Positions 56,438 through 64,000 of a stretch of DNA of 64,000 nucleotides are shown here, piece by piece. Position 1 is the first letter of the stretch, and each line of letters starts with the position of its first letter. Source of the DNA: Amycolatopsis balhimycina FH 1894 (GTDB taxonomy: Bacteria; Actinomycetota; Actinomycetes; Mycobacteriales; Pseudonocardiaceae); contig NZ_KB913037.1 of assembly GCF_000384295.1 (NCBI RefSeq), positions 7,751,533-7,815,532 on the forward strand, given 5' to 3'. A program made the translations under genes and the position numbers. The notes below the pieces were generated by a model. That model had not been told where the DNA came from and made no database searches. It worked only from the letters and a program-made list of their open reading frames with translations.

Positions 56438-57355
56438 GTGCGCAGGAGTACCGGAAAGACCGAGGACGACCGGATCGACGCCGTCGACCAAGCCGCCCCC
56501 GCCGCCCCGGCACCGTCGCCGCGCTCCGCGGGTGTGGCCGTCCTCACCCGGCTGATCGTCGTCCTCGCCGTGCTGGCGGTCGCCGGCGGCGGCGTCTGGC
56601 TCGTCACCCGCGCATCGACGCCGGAGGCGAGCCCGACCACCACCGAGATCCCCGCTTTGCAGGTCAAGGCGGCCGACGTCCGCCCGGGGTCGGTCGCCCC
56701 GGCCGGCGGCGCGGTGGCCGGTGGAGCCGACCAGCAGACCGCCCCGCAGCAGGCCCGCTCGCGTGACACCGGCCCGGCGACGCTCGCGCAGTGGGCGAGC
56801 CGGGTCGCCGCGGTCACCGGCGTCCCGGCGCGGGCGCTGTCGGCCTACGGCAACGCCGAGCTGGCGATGCGCGCGGGCCAGCCGAACTGCCGGATCTCGT
56901 GGGCGACGCTGGCCGGCATCGGCCGGATCGAGTCCAACCACGGCCAGTACGCCGGCGCGGTGCTCGGCGCGGACGGGCGGCCGTCCAAGCCGATCGTCGG
57001 CGTCCCGCTCGACGGCTCCGCGGGCGTCCAGGCGATCGGCGACACGGACGGCGGCCGCTACGACGGCGACGCGGGCGTCGACCGGGCGGTCGGGCCGATG
57101 CAGTTCATTCCCGGTACGTGGCGCAAGTGGGCCTCCGACGGCAACGGCGACGGCCTCGGCGACCCCCAGCAGATCGACGACGCCGCCCTGGCGGCGGCCC
57201 GTTACCTCTGCGCGGGCGGGCGGGACATGGCGAGCTCGTCGGGCTGGTGGGCGGGCATCCTGTCGTACAACAACTCGACCGAGTACGCGCAGAAGGTGTT
57301 CGGCCTGGCGGACGGGTATGCCAAGGCGGCCCAGTCGGTGCGCAAACAGGGTTGA
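56438..57355 (+). CDS. Membrane-anchored lytic transglycosylase (MltB/SLT_2-like)
   Basis: A 305-residue protein with a cytoplasmic Pro/Ala head, one membrane helix (about 34-57) and an extracytoplasmic transglycosylase domain. LAGIGRIESNHGQYAG holds the catalytic Glu; DRAVGPMQFIPGTWRKW and SGWWAGILSYNNSTEYAQKV are further family motifs. It cleaves the glycan chain of peptidoglycan to 1,6-anhydro ends. GTG 56438 has CGGAGGACC upstream. A DGNGDG segment may bind calcium. Confidence 0.88.
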   Translation: MRRSTGKTEDDRIDAVDQAAPAAPAPSPRSAGVAVLTRLIVVLAVLAVAGGGVWLVTRASTPEASPTTTEIPALQVKAADVRPGSVAPAGGAVAGGADQQTAPQQARSRDTGPATLAQWASRVAAVTGVPARALSAYGNAELAMRAGQPNCRISWATLAGIGRIESNHGQYAGAVLGADGRPSKPIVGVPLDGSAGVQAIGDTDGGRYDGDAGVDRAVGPMQFIPGTWRKWASDGNGDGLGDPQQIDDAALAAARYLCAGGRDMASSSGWWAGILSYNNSTEYAQKVFGLADGYAKAAQSVRKQG

Positions 57356-57514
57356 GCGGTTCTTCGCGGGTGGCCGGATGCCGGCGACCTGGCCGACGGT
57401 TGTGCCCAGGCGGCACAGTCCATCCACAGGCGGGGTCGAATGTGGACAACTCGGCGCTGCCCGGTCGCCGAGGCCCGGGTTGTCGGCAGCCGCCGGTAGA
57501 CTGGACTCGGGGAC

Positions 57515-57536
57515 GCCCCCCGGAGAGGGCGGGGGC
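57515..57536. terminator. GC hairpin after the transglycosylase gene
   Basis: GCCCCC and GGGGGC enclose a 10-base loop, 160 bases after the transglycosylase stop and 26 before the next -10 box. It is short, so a terminator role is tentative. Confidence 0.35.
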
Positions 57537-57561
57537 CGGGGTCCGCTCGGCCGCTCAGTGC

Positions 57562-57567
57562 TAGCGT
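57562..57567 (+). promoter_or_regulatory. -10 box TAGCGT (leaderless)
   Basis: TAGCGT ends seven bases before GTG 57575. Confidence 0.45.
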
Positions 57568-57574
57568 CAAAGCC

Positions 57575-57979
57575 GTGCCAGCATCCCCTCCGCCCGTGGG
57601 ATCCCCCTGGGGCCGCCGGATCGCGATCGTCGCGACGTGCCTGGTGAGCCTGCTCGTCTGCTGCGGGCTCGCCTGGTGGCAGTGGGACCGCTTCACCTCG
57701 GCGAACGGCACCTTCCAGAACCTCGGCTACGTCCTGCAGTGGCCGCTGTTCGGGCTGTTCCCCGCCTTCATGTTCTGGCGGATCCGCCAGCTCCGGCAGA
57801 AGGCCGAGGCCGACGGCACCGCGAACGAACGCCCGGCCCCGGTCCCCGTCGCCGAGGTGCCCGCCCCCCGTCCCCGTCCCGATGTTCCGAAGCAGGAACA
57901 GGACGAGGACGAGGAGCTGGCCGCGTACAACCGTTACCTGCGCGAGCTGAACGCCCGCGACCAGCAGGCCGCAGAGTGA
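57575..57979 (+). CDS. Two-helix membrane protein (Rv1343c/LprD-like position)
   Basis: A 134-residue protein with two membrane helices (about 15-36 and 48-68; VATCLVSLLVCCGLAWWQWD and QWPLFGLFPAFMFWRIRQLR) and an acidic tail. A Cys-Cys pair in the first helix is notable. A DUF3817 gene follows by ten bases, the same pairing as Rv1343c/Rv1342c in Mycobacterium tuberculosis. Function unknown. GTG 57575 is seven bases after TAGCGT. Confidence 0.72.
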   Translation: MPASPPPVGSPWGRRIAIVATCLVSLLVCCGLAWWQWDRFTSANGTFQNLGYVLQWPLFGLFPAFMFWRIRQLRQKAEADGTANERPAPVPVAEVPAPRPRPDVPKQEQDEDEELAAYNRYLRELNARDQQAAE

Positions 57980-57989
57980 GGACGACCCG

Positions 57990-58334
57990 ATGACCACCAG
58001 CACCGAAGGTGCCGCGCAGACCGCGGTGCCGCTTTCCGGCCCCCTGGTCCGGTTCCGCACCGCCGCCTACGTCACCGGCGTCGGCCTGCTCGGCTTGTGC
58101 TTCGTGATGGTGCTTCGCTACGCGTTCGGCAACCCGACGCCGTCGGCGATCTACTCGCCGATCCACGGCGTGCTGTACATGATCTACCTGGTGCTGACCA
58201 TCGACCTGGCGATCAAGGCCCGCTGGTCGATCAAGGGCACCGTGCTCGTGCTGCTGGCCGGCTGTGTCCCGTTCGTCTCGTTCCTCGTCGAGCGCCGGGT
58301 GACGCACAAGGTCAAGGCCGGGCAGAAGCTGTAG
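57990..58334 (+). CDS. DUF3817 domain membrane protein
   Basis: A 114-residue three-helix membrane protein: FRTAAYVTGVGLLGLCFVMV, SPIHGVLYMIYLVLTIDLAI and TVLVLLAGCVPFVSFLVERR, the DUF3817 layout (Rv1342c-like). Function unknown. Its last 23 bases overlap the convergent MFS gene. Confidence 0.85.
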   Translation: MTTSTEGAAQTAVPLSGPLVRFRTAAYVTGVGLLGLCFVMVLRYAFGNPTPSAIYSPIHGVLYMIYLVLTIDLAIKARWSIKGTVLVLLAGCVPFVSFLVERRVTHKVKAGQKL

Positions 58335-59745
58335 CCGCGATCTGACGGCGGAAGGTCAGGGCCACCAGGACCGTGCACACCGCGAACACCGCGGACGTGG
58401 TGAACGCGGCGGTCATCCCGTCGACCGTGAGCTGAGCCCCGGTCGAGCCCGACGAGCGGGTCACCGAGCCGAACACCGTGATCAGGACGCCCAGCCCGAG
58501 CGTGCTGCCGACCTGCTGCATGGTCTGCAGGACGCCGCCCGCGGCGCCCGCGTCGTCGGTGGGCACGGTGGCCATCACGATCACGTTGAGCGGGGCGAAC
58601 GACAGCCCGACACCGAGTCCCATCAGCAGCAGCGGCCCGAACAGTGCCGGGAAGTACGCGCTGTCCGTGGTGAGCAGCGCCAGCCAGGCGAGGCCGGTGA
58701 CCATCAGCAGGGACCCGGTGATGGCCAGCGGCTTCGGCCCGTAGCGGGGGAGCAGCCGCGGCACGAGCCGGCTCATCGTGAAGATCAGCGCCGCCATCGG
58801 GAGGAACGCGAACCCGGTGGCCAGCGCTGCGAAGTGCCGGATGTCCTGCATGAACTGGGTGAGGAAGAAGAACATCGACATCATCGCCATCGGGCCGAGG
58901 AAGAAGTTGACGTAGGCCGCGCTGCGGTTGCGGTCGGCGAAAAGCCGCAGCGGGACCAGCGGCATCTCGCTGCGCGCTTCGATGGCGACGAACCCGGCCA
59001 GCACCGCCAGGCCGGCGGCGAGCGAGCCGAGCGTCACGGGGTTGCCCCAGCCGTCGGACGCGGCGTGGGTGAAGGCGAACACCAGCGAGCCGACGCCGAG
59101 CGTGCCGGTGATCGCGCCGGGCAGGTCGAGGTGTGCGCGGCGGCGCTGCGGTTCGGGGACGAAACGCGGCGCGAGCAGGACGATCGCCAGGCCGAACGGG
59201 ACGTTGATGAACAGCGCGGCGCGCCACGAGATCCACTCGGTGAGCAGGCCGCCGACGATGAGGCCGATCGCGAACCCGCCGCTGGACATGGCGGAGAACA
59301 GCGCCAGTGCCCGGACACGGGCCTTGGTCTCGGTGAACGTCGTGGTGACCAGCGCCAGGGTGCTCGGGCCCGCCAAGGCGGCGCCGACGCCCTGCAGGGC
59401 ACGGGCGGCGATGAGCAGCGTGGCCGAGTCGGCGAGGCCGCCGGCCAGTGAGGCGAGGGTGAACAGCGCGGTGCCCGCGACGAACATGCGGCGCCGGCCG
59501 AACAGGTCGCCCGCCCGGCCGCCGAGCAGCAGGAGGCCGCCGAAGACCAGGCTGTAGGCGGTCATCACCCAGGACAGGCCCGTGGCGGAAAAGCCCAGGT
59601 CGGACTGGATGCGCGGGAGCGCGACGTTCATCACCGTCGCGTCGAGGATGAGCATGAGCTGGCAGGTCAGGATGATCGCGAGGACCAGCCCGCTGCGCCT
59701 GGGTGCGGCCGGTGCGGGCGCACGGTCGAGCGTTTGGTGCGACAA
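58312..59745 (-). CDS. MFS drug:proton antiporter (DHA2-like)
   Basis: A 477-residue transporter with about 12-14 helices. The family motif C is GVGAALAGPSTLALV in helix 5, and GGRAGDLFGRRRMF is motif A. It probably exports a drug or toxic metabolite. TTG 59745 is preferred because GGGGGAG lies six bases upstream; GTG 59760 is also possible. It is divergent from a TetR gene with three matching operators between them, the standard arrangement for an induced efflux pump. Its 3' end overlaps the DUF3817 gene. Confidence 0.88.
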   Translation of the reverse strand: MSHQTLDRAPAPAAPRRSGLVLAIILTCQLMLILDATVMNVALPRIQSDLGFSATGLSWVMTAYSLVFGGLLLLGGRAGDLFGRRRMFVAGTALFTLASLAGGLADSATLLIAARALQGVGAALAGPSTLALVTTTFTETKARVRALALFSAMSSGGFAIGLIVGGLLTEWISWRAALFINVPFGLAIVLLAPRFVPEPQRRRAHLDLPGAITGTLGVGSLVFAFTHAASDGWGNPVTLGSLAAGLAVLAGFVAIEARSEMPLVPLRLFADRNRSAAYVNFFLGPMAMMSMFFFLTQFMQDIRHFAALATGFAFLPMAALIFTMSRLVPRLLPRYGPKPLAITGSLLMVTGLAWLALLTTDSAYFPALFGPLLLMGLGVGLSFAPLNVIVMATVPTDDAGAAGGVLQTMQQVGSTLGLGVLITVFGSVTRSSGSTGAQLTVDGMTAAFTTSAVFAVCTVLVALTFRRQIAATASARP

Positions 59746-59775
59746 GGGATACTCCCCCACGGAGTAAGAAGAAGC

Positions 59776-59788
59776 GGAGATGTTCTCC
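59776..59788. promoter_or_regulatory. Operator copy 1, GGAGATGTTCTCC
   Basis: GGAGA-N3-TCTCC inverted repeat in the 5' leader of the MFS gene. First of three copies. Confidence 0.7.
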
Positions 59789-59805
59789 GCTTGCGTGCGA
59801 TCCGA

Positions 59806-59834
59806 TAATATGGAGAGTGTCTCCGGATGCGCAA
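59806..59834 (-). promoter_or_regulatory. Promoter of the MFS gene
   Basis: Minus-strand TTGCGC (59829-59834) and ATATTA (59806-59811) are separated by exactly 17 bases. The spacer contains operator copy 2, so TetR binding would block RNA polymerase. Confidence 0.55.
59812..59824. promoter_or_regulatory. Operator copy 2, GGAGAGTGTCTCC
   Basis: GGAGA-N3-TCTCC inside the spacer of the MFS promoter. Confidence 0.75.
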
Positions 59835-59842
59835 GTTAATTC

Positions 59843-59855
59843 GGAGAATCTCTCC
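59843..59855. promoter_or_regulatory. Operator copy 3, GGAGAATCTCTCC
   Basis: GGAGA-N3-TCTCC upstream of the TetR start, 31 bases centre to centre from copy 2. Confidence 0.7.
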
Positions 59856-59877
59856 GGTTAGTGGCGAGGAGGCCGGG

Positions 59878-60444
59878 ATGCCGGGTGGGACCACGGAGCG
59901 TCCGATGCGGGCGGACGCGCGCCGCAACTACGAACGGATCGTCGCGACGGCGAAGGACCTCTTCACCACGCACGGCGCCGACGTGCCGCTGGACGACGTC
60001 GCCAAGAAGGCCGGCGTCGGCGCGGGCACGCTCTACCGGCACTTCCCGACGCGCGAGAAGCTGTTCGAAGCGGTCTACCGCGAAGAGATCACGGTGCTCG
60101 CCGACCGCGCGTTCGTCCTGCACGACGAGCTGGGCCCGTGGGAGGCACTCGAAGCCTGGCTGCTCGCCCAGGTGACCTGGGTGGTCGAGCGGCACAAGCT
60201 GGCGACGATCCTCAAGGAGTCCATCGACGCCGGCTCCGAGACCTTCCTCTACTGCCAGAAAAGCCTGCGGGAGGCGACGGGCACGCTCGTCGAGGCCGCG
60301 CAGGACGCCGGCCTGGTCCGCAAGGACGTCACGGGCACCGACGTCCTGCGCCTGGGCCACGGCGCCGGCATGGCGGTCCGCAACTGCACACCCGAAGACG
60401 GCAAGCGCGTGCTGAACGTGATCTTGGACGGCCTGCGCGCCTGA
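59878..60444 (+). CDS. TetR-family regulator of the MFS pump
   Basis: A 188-residue regulator: RRNYERIVATAKDLFTTHGA, then DVPLDDVAKKAGVGAGTLYR and HFPTREKLFEAVY give the HTH. The C-terminal helical domain has a Cys in FLYCQKSL. ATG 59878 is chosen because GAGGAGG lies just upstream; ATG 59827 would put operator copy 3 inside the gene. It should repress itself and the divergent pump through the GGAGA-N3-TCTCC sites. Confidence 0.88.
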   Translation: MPGGTTERPMRADARRNYERIVATAKDLFTTHGADVPLDDVAKKAGVGAGTLYRHFPTREKLFEAVYREEITVLADRAFVLHDELGPWEALEAWLLAQVTWVVERHKLATILKESIDAGSETFLYCQKSLREATGTLVEAAQDAGLVRKDVTGTDVLRLGHGAGMAVRNCTPEDGKRVLNVILDGLRA

Positions 60445-60451
60445 CCGCGGC

Positions 60452-62044
60452 TCAGCTCCCGATGCCGGTCATCGACCGGACCTCCATCTCCGCCTGCTTC
60501 TCCGCGTCCGCCTTCGGCCTGCCGACCAGGGTGCCGACGAACCCGCACAGGAACGAGAACGGGATCGACGCCAGCCCCGGGTTCTTCAGCGGGAACCAGG
60601 CGAAGTCGACGCTCTTGAGGATCGAGTCCGGGGCACCCGAGACGACCGGCGAGAAGAGCACCAGGACCAGGCATGCGATCAGGCCGCCGTACATGCCCCA
60701 CAGCGTGCCCGTCGTGTTGAAGCGCTTCCAGAACAACGAGTACAGCAGCGTCGAGAGGTTCGTCGACGCCGCCACCGCGAACGCCAGCGCCACCAGGAAC
60801 GCGACGTTCTGCCCGTTCGCCAGCACCCCGCCGACGATCGCCAGCGCGCCGACCACGACCGCGGTCAGCCGCGCCACCCGGACCTCGTCCTCCGGTTCGG
60901 CCTTGCCGCGCTTGAAGATGTTCGCGTACACGTCGTGGGCGAACGAGGCCGACGCGGTGATCGTCAGGCCGGCCACCACCGCGAGGATCGTCGCGAACGC
61001 CACCGCCGCGATGACGCCCAGCAGCAGCGTCCCGCCGATGTGCAGGGCCAGCAGCGGTGCCGCCGAGTTCTCCCCGCCCGGCGCGCTCTTGATCTCGTCC
61101 GAGCCGACCAGCGCGGCCGCACCGAAGCCGATCACCAGCGTGCACAGGTAGAAGATGAGCATGCACACCGTCGCCCAGACCACCGAGCGCCGCGCCTCCA
61201 TGGAGTTCGGCACGGTGTAGAAGCGCATCAGCAGGTGGGGCAGCGAGGACAGGCCCAGCACCAGGGCCAGCGCGAGCGACACGAAGTCGAGCTTGGTTGT
61301 GTCGTCCTTGCCGTACGAGCCGCCCGGTTCCAGGAGGTGCTCGCCCAGCGGGCTCTTCTCGGTCGCGGCCGAGAGCAGGTTCGAGAAGCTGAAGCCGTAC
61401 TTGCCGATCAGGAACACCGCGATCAGCACCACGGCCAGCATCAGCACACCGGCCTTGACGATCTGCACCCACGTGGTGCCCTTCATCCCGCCGACCAGCA
61501 CGTACAGCACCATGACCAGGCCGACCACGCCGATCACCAGCGCCTGCCCCAGCCGGGTGTGGATGTTCAGCAGCAGGGCGACCAGGCCGCCGGCGCCCGC
61601 CATCTGCGCCAGCATGTAGAACAGCGAGATCACCAGGGTCGACGTCGCCGCCGCGGCCCGGACCGGGCGCTGGTTCATCCGGAAGCTGATGACGTCACCC
61701 ATCGTGAACCGGCCGGTGTTGCGCAGCAGCTCGGCGATCAGCAGCAGGTCGACCAGCCACGCGACCAGGAAGCCGATGGAGTAGAGGAAGCCGTCGTAGC
61801 CGTGGACGGCGATCGCGCCGGCGATGCCGAGGAACGACGCCGCCGACAGGAAGTCCCCGGAGAGGGCGATCCCGTTCTGGCGGCCGGTGAAGGCGCTGCC
61901 CGCGGCGTAGTAGTCCGCCGTCGAGGAGTTCCGGGCGCCGGCCCGGTAGACGATGAACAGCGTGATCGCCACGAACAGGGCGAACACGACGGTGTTGATG
62001 ATCGGGTCGCTCACGGACGCCCCGCCGGCCGCGAGCGCGGTCAT
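60452..62044 (-). CDS. Cation/acetate symporter (SSS family, ActP/MctC-like)
   Basis: A 530-residue solute:sodium symporter with about 13 helices: SSTADYYAAGSAFTGRQNGI, ALSGDFLSAASFLGIAGAIA, FTMGDVISFRMNQRPVRAAA and FATILAVVAGLTITASASFA. The preceding DUF485 gene is its usual partner (YjcH-ActP). It should import acetate or another short carboxylate. ATG 62044 overlaps the DUF485 stop (four bases). Confidence 0.9.
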   Translation of the reverse strand: MTALAAGGASVSDPIINTVVFALFVAITLFIVYRAGARNSSTADYYAAGSAFTGRQNGIALSGDFLSAASFLGIAGAIAVHGYDGFLYSIGFLVAWLVDLLLIAELLRNTGRFTMGDVISFRMNQRPVRAAAATSTLVISLFYMLAQMAGAGGLVALLLNIHTRLGQALVIGVVGLVMVLYVLVGGMKGTTWVQIVKAGVLMLAVVLIAVFLIGKYGFSFSNLLSAATEKSPLGEHLLEPGGSYGKDDTTKLDFVSLALALVLGLSSLPHLLMRFYTVPNSMEARRSVVWATVCMLIFYLCTLVIGFGAAALVGSDEIKSAPGGENSAAPLLALHIGGTLLLGVIAAVAFATILAVVAGLTITASASFAHDVYANIFKRGKAEPEDEVRVARLTAVVVGALAIVGGVLANGQNVAFLVALAFAVAASTNLSTLLYSLFWKRFNTTGTLWGMYGGLIACLVLVLFSPVVSGAPDSILKSVDFAWFPLKNPGLASIPFSFLCGFVGTLVGRPKADAEKQAEMEVRSMTGIGS

Positions 62045-62538
62045 CGGCGCTCTTTCGGCAGGCCTGCTTTTCGGGGGTCCGGGTGGCGAAGCCCCTGGCC
62101 CGAGGCGAAGCCTCGGTTGTCACTGTCCGCGCGGACCCGCAGCTCGGCGACTCGCGGGTCGAGGCGGCGGCGCGCGTAGCGCAGGTAGAGCCACGTGACC
62201 AGCGCGGTGCTGACGAACTGGCCGAGGCCCAGCAGGATGGCAACGTTGACTTCGCCGAACACCTTGCGGCTCATGAAGTCGTGCGCGTAGGCGGCCAGCA
62301 GCACGTACGTCATGTACCAGGCGAAGAAGGCGAAGCTCATCGGGAAGACGAACCACCGGAACCGGCGGCGCAGGGCGGCGAACTCGGGGCTGGCCTGGAT
62401 CGCCGGGTAGTCGGGGCCCGTGCGGGCGGCTGGCTGGCGGTACTGGACGCCGGACGGGCGGTCCCCGGTGAACAGGGCCGGCAGCTGGCCGGTCTCCTCG
62501 AGGGCGTTGCCCGTCGCGGGGCGCGCGACGTCGTACAT
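62041..62538 (-). CDS. DUF485 membrane protein with repeat-derived C-terminus
   Basis: A 165-residue protein. The DUF485 domain (about 50-130) has FAALRRRFRWFVFPMSFAFF, AYAHDFMSRKVFGEVNVAIL and FVSTALVTWLYLRYARRRLD, with two membrane helices. The last 23 or so residues (DNRGFASGQGLRHPDPRKAG, then LPKERR) come from the CTTCG repeat at 62061-62123, so the natural end was probably near AELRVRAD. ATG 62538 follows GGAGG. It is the accessory partner of the acetate symporter. Confidence 0.85.
   Translation of the reverse strand: MYDVARPATGNALEETGQLPALFTGDRPSGVQYRQPAARTGPDYPAIQASPEFAALRRRFRWFVFPMSFAFFAWYMTYVLLAAYAHDFMSRKVFGEVNVAILLGLGQFVSTALVTWLYLRYARRRLDPRVAELRVRADSDNRGFASGQGLRHPDPRKAGLPKERR
62061..62123 (-). 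repeat. CTTCG stem-loop repeat, copy in the DUF485 gene
   Basis: Minus-strand GTGACAACCGAGGCTTCGCC through CCCCCGAAAAGCAGGCC, about 90% identical to 21461-21523. Its first stem is CCGAGGC-TTC-GCCTCGG, where the other copy has CCGGGGC-TTC-GCCCCGG: a compensatory pair change. It ends 17 bases before the symporter's ATG. Confidence 0.85.
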
Positions 62539-63524
62539 GGTGCCTCCGGCAGGTGCCTCCGTGGCGGCGGGCCCGGCACCTGCGGACAGGGCCGCGGGCC
62601 GCCCTTGCGGACTGCGAGGGAACATCGTAACTACGCCGGTTGGCGGGTACCGAAGGCGCCCTTGGCCGTGCCGTCCGGGCCGAAAGGTGGTATTCGTTTT
62701 CCTGTCGGCCCCGTCGAATGCGCACCCGGCGGCAAGACTGTGAGCGGAACACCGGCAATGCGAAAAGAATTGTGACGGGATGTCGCCGGAAGCGGTGCGT
62801 ACTGCGACGAATGGGTTAGTTGCGCCGTTTGGCCTCTTCGGCTGGTCACGGAGGGTGTCCGAATTCGCTCCCGGGTGGCGGCCATGAGGGTTGCCCAACG
62901 CGGGTAAATGGGGGAAGATCCACTGGTCAACGCCGGGTTTCGAAAGAAATCACCGGGTCGGGGCGGGTTGTGGCGCAACGCCACAACATCGGGCACACCT
63001 TGGGACTTGACCCACTCGTTGGAGGTACGGAGGGTAGATCGTCCGAGGGATGCTGCTACGCTTGATGGACTAATCGGGTGACGACCGGATGCTCCTGGCC
63101 CACGCGTCCGGTAACCGGAATTCCCTCTTCGGGCGCGGTGAGGCGGAATGGCATGGCCCGTGTCCGGTCGCGAAAGCACTTTTCGCAGGTCAGCGCCCGG
63201 ATGGGGAACGCAATTGACCGGCCGTGCTCCGGGGGTACGATTCTTTGGCCCAGCTGACCGCAGCGATCGATTGGCACCGATTAAGTTGATCTCGACCCCC
63301 GTGCACAACGCAACTTGCGACATGCACGTGCAGAGTCCCGGGCAGGGGACGGCGAGGTGGTGTTCGCCCGGCGACGGGCGCGTGGACGGCGGGGCAGCCG
63401 GGGACGAGCGCGAGCGCGCGGGAAGCGGCAGGGTGGGGACGGCACGGCCGTCCGCCCGCACGCCGCGAGCCGGGACGCCGCGCCGCCGACGCGGATCCAT
63501 GACGCCGGACAGGGAGTCACTTAC
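62539..63524. other. 986-base region without a convincing gene
   Basis: Long frames here lack start signals and normal codon pattern. The sequence is less G+C-rich and more mixed than coding DNA. The main landmark is the hairpin at 62967. TTGACC (63007-63012) and TACGCT (63057-63062) are promoter-like hexamers, but their spacing does not form one promoter. It probably holds the divergent promoters and a long 5' region for the sensor gene. Confidence 0.5.
62967..62987. promoter_or_regulatory. Perfect inverted repeat GTTGTGGCG-CAA-CGCCACAAC
   Basis: 9-bp arms around a 3-base loop in the long gap before the nitrate-sensing sensor gene. The shape fits an operator or a short hairpin. Confidence 0.5.
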
Positions 63525-64000
63525 GTGACCGTTGCAGGAGAAGGTCAGGTGCCCGTCGGGGAACTGCTCGGCCGAGCACCCCGGCGGTCGAAGGGGAAGG
63601 CCCTGTGGCGCGCGCTCGTGCAATGGCGCGACTGGAGCCTGCCCGTCAAGCTTTCGGCCGTCACGGTCGTACCCATCGCCCTCGCGCTGGTGCTCGGCAT
63701 CACCACGATCGCCGCGCAGGTCGGCCGCTCGGACGACTACCAGCGGCTCGACCGGCTCGTCGCGCTCGGCGGCGGGGTGCGCGCGCTCACCGGCGCGCTG
63801 CAGCAGGAGCGCACGGTCACCTCGGCGATGCTGACCGACGGCACCGTCGGCGGCACCCCCGAACTGGCCGCGGCCCGCAAGGCCACGGACACCGCGATCG
63901 GCCCGTTCACCGCCGAGCAGGCCCGGGCGGCCGAAGCCGAGCCCGGCGTGGCCGGGGCGGCGGGCGCGGTCACCGCGCAGGTCGGCAACCTCGCCTTCCT
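63525..64000 (+). CDS. Sensor protein with nitrate/nitrite-sensing domain, probably histidine kinase (3' partial)
   Basis: The frame opens at GTG 63525 (GGGAG nine bases upstream) and runs off the window after 158 codons. A basic cytoplasmic head (RRSKGKALWRALVQWRDWSL) is followed by a membrane helix (PIALALVLGITTIAAQ, about 49-65). The extracellular segment has LTGALQQERTVTSAMLTDGT, the start of a NIT (nitrate- and nitrite-sensing) domain. In actinobacteria such proteins continue as histidine kinases of the roadblock/DUF742/GTPase clusters; that part is outside the window. Confidence 0.8.
   Translation, partial: MTVAGEGQVPVGELLGRAPRRSKGKALWRALVQWRDWSLPVKLSAVTVVPIALALVLGITTIAAQVGRSDDYQRLDRLVALGGGVRALTGALQQERTVTSAMLTDGTVGGTPELAAARKATDTAIGPFTAEQARAAEAEPGVAGAAGAVTAQVGNLAF

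Noticed and set aside
57432..57440. A DnaA box (TGTGGACAA) suggesting an origin
   Set aside because: It is a single copy with no cluster, no AT-rich region and no dnaA/dnaN genes nearby.
62631..63623. A 330-codon minus-strand gene in the long gap
   Set aside because: There is no ribosome-binding site or recognisable domain, and it overlaps the sensor start, which has a clear membrane helix and NIT-like segment.

Overview
The window is chromosomal DNA of a high-G+C actinobacterium. The Mce/YrbE lipid-import operon with Mce-associated proteins, Scr1/DUF397-type pairs, GTG/TTG starts with 4-base ATGA/GTGA overlaps, a ceb-like cello-oligosaccharide locus, an ArsA/DUF5304/ROK cluster and many leaderless-looking promoters point to the Pseudonocardiaceae, most likely Amycolatopsis or a close relative. 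This is inferred from gene content only. No tRNA, rRNA, CRISPR array, transposase or prophage gene was found, and nothing marks a large horizontally acquired island.

Layout. 1-9300: ten-gene mce operon (two YrbE permeases, six MCE proteins, two Mce-associated proteins), truncated at the left edge. 9308-11275 (minus): XRE regulator, ImmA/IrrE protease and MAB_1171c-like membrane protein cassette. 11276-13488: peptidase-inhibitor-like secreted protein behind a decamer tandem repeat, a lipoprotein and a small hypothetical gene. 13543-17465: PLP aminotransferase, Tat-exported ferritin-like protein, FAD monooxygenase lacking a normal stop. 17117-22875: LacI regulator, sugar ABC transporter and GH1 beta-glucosidase. 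22935-30068: long-chain acyl-CoA ligase and the SRPBCC / phosphoesterase / SRPBCC / ArsA / DUF5304 / ROK-kinase cluster, then a NUDIX protein. 30065-34039: carboxylate-amine ligase, esterase, PlsC-type acyltransferase, 3'-exoribonuclease. 34254-42833: central metabolism (DAHP synthase with an aromatic leader peptide, 6-phosphofructokinase, pyruvate kinase, thioesterase II) mixed with an ammonia-lyase-like protein, a monooxygenase-globin fusion and small regulators. 43214-47778: Scr1-type regulator, DUF397 protein, small protein and a 1004-residue LuxR-family ATPase regulator. 47884-55195: aldehyde dehydrogenase, membrane protein, and a TetR-linked acyl-CoA dehydrogenase / CoA-racemase pair with a nearby enoyl-CoA hydratase. 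55311-64000: small proteins, lytic transglycosylase, TetR/MFS efflux pair, DUF485/acetate-symporter pair, and the start of a nitrate-sensing-domain sensor.

Two layers of repeats run across this otherwise ordinary gene content. One is a family of long intergenic hairpins at gene ends whose arms share the pattern AANGNCNCNTT while the rest varies in a base-paired way. The other is a roughly 63-base GC-rich repeat with a CTTCG stem-loop that sits inside coding sequence and is translated in frame, in either orientation. A third element, built on CGCGTGATTGAAG, forms nested inverted repeats at two more gene junctions. Many genes also appear leaderless: a TANNNT box ends 6-8 bases before the start codon.
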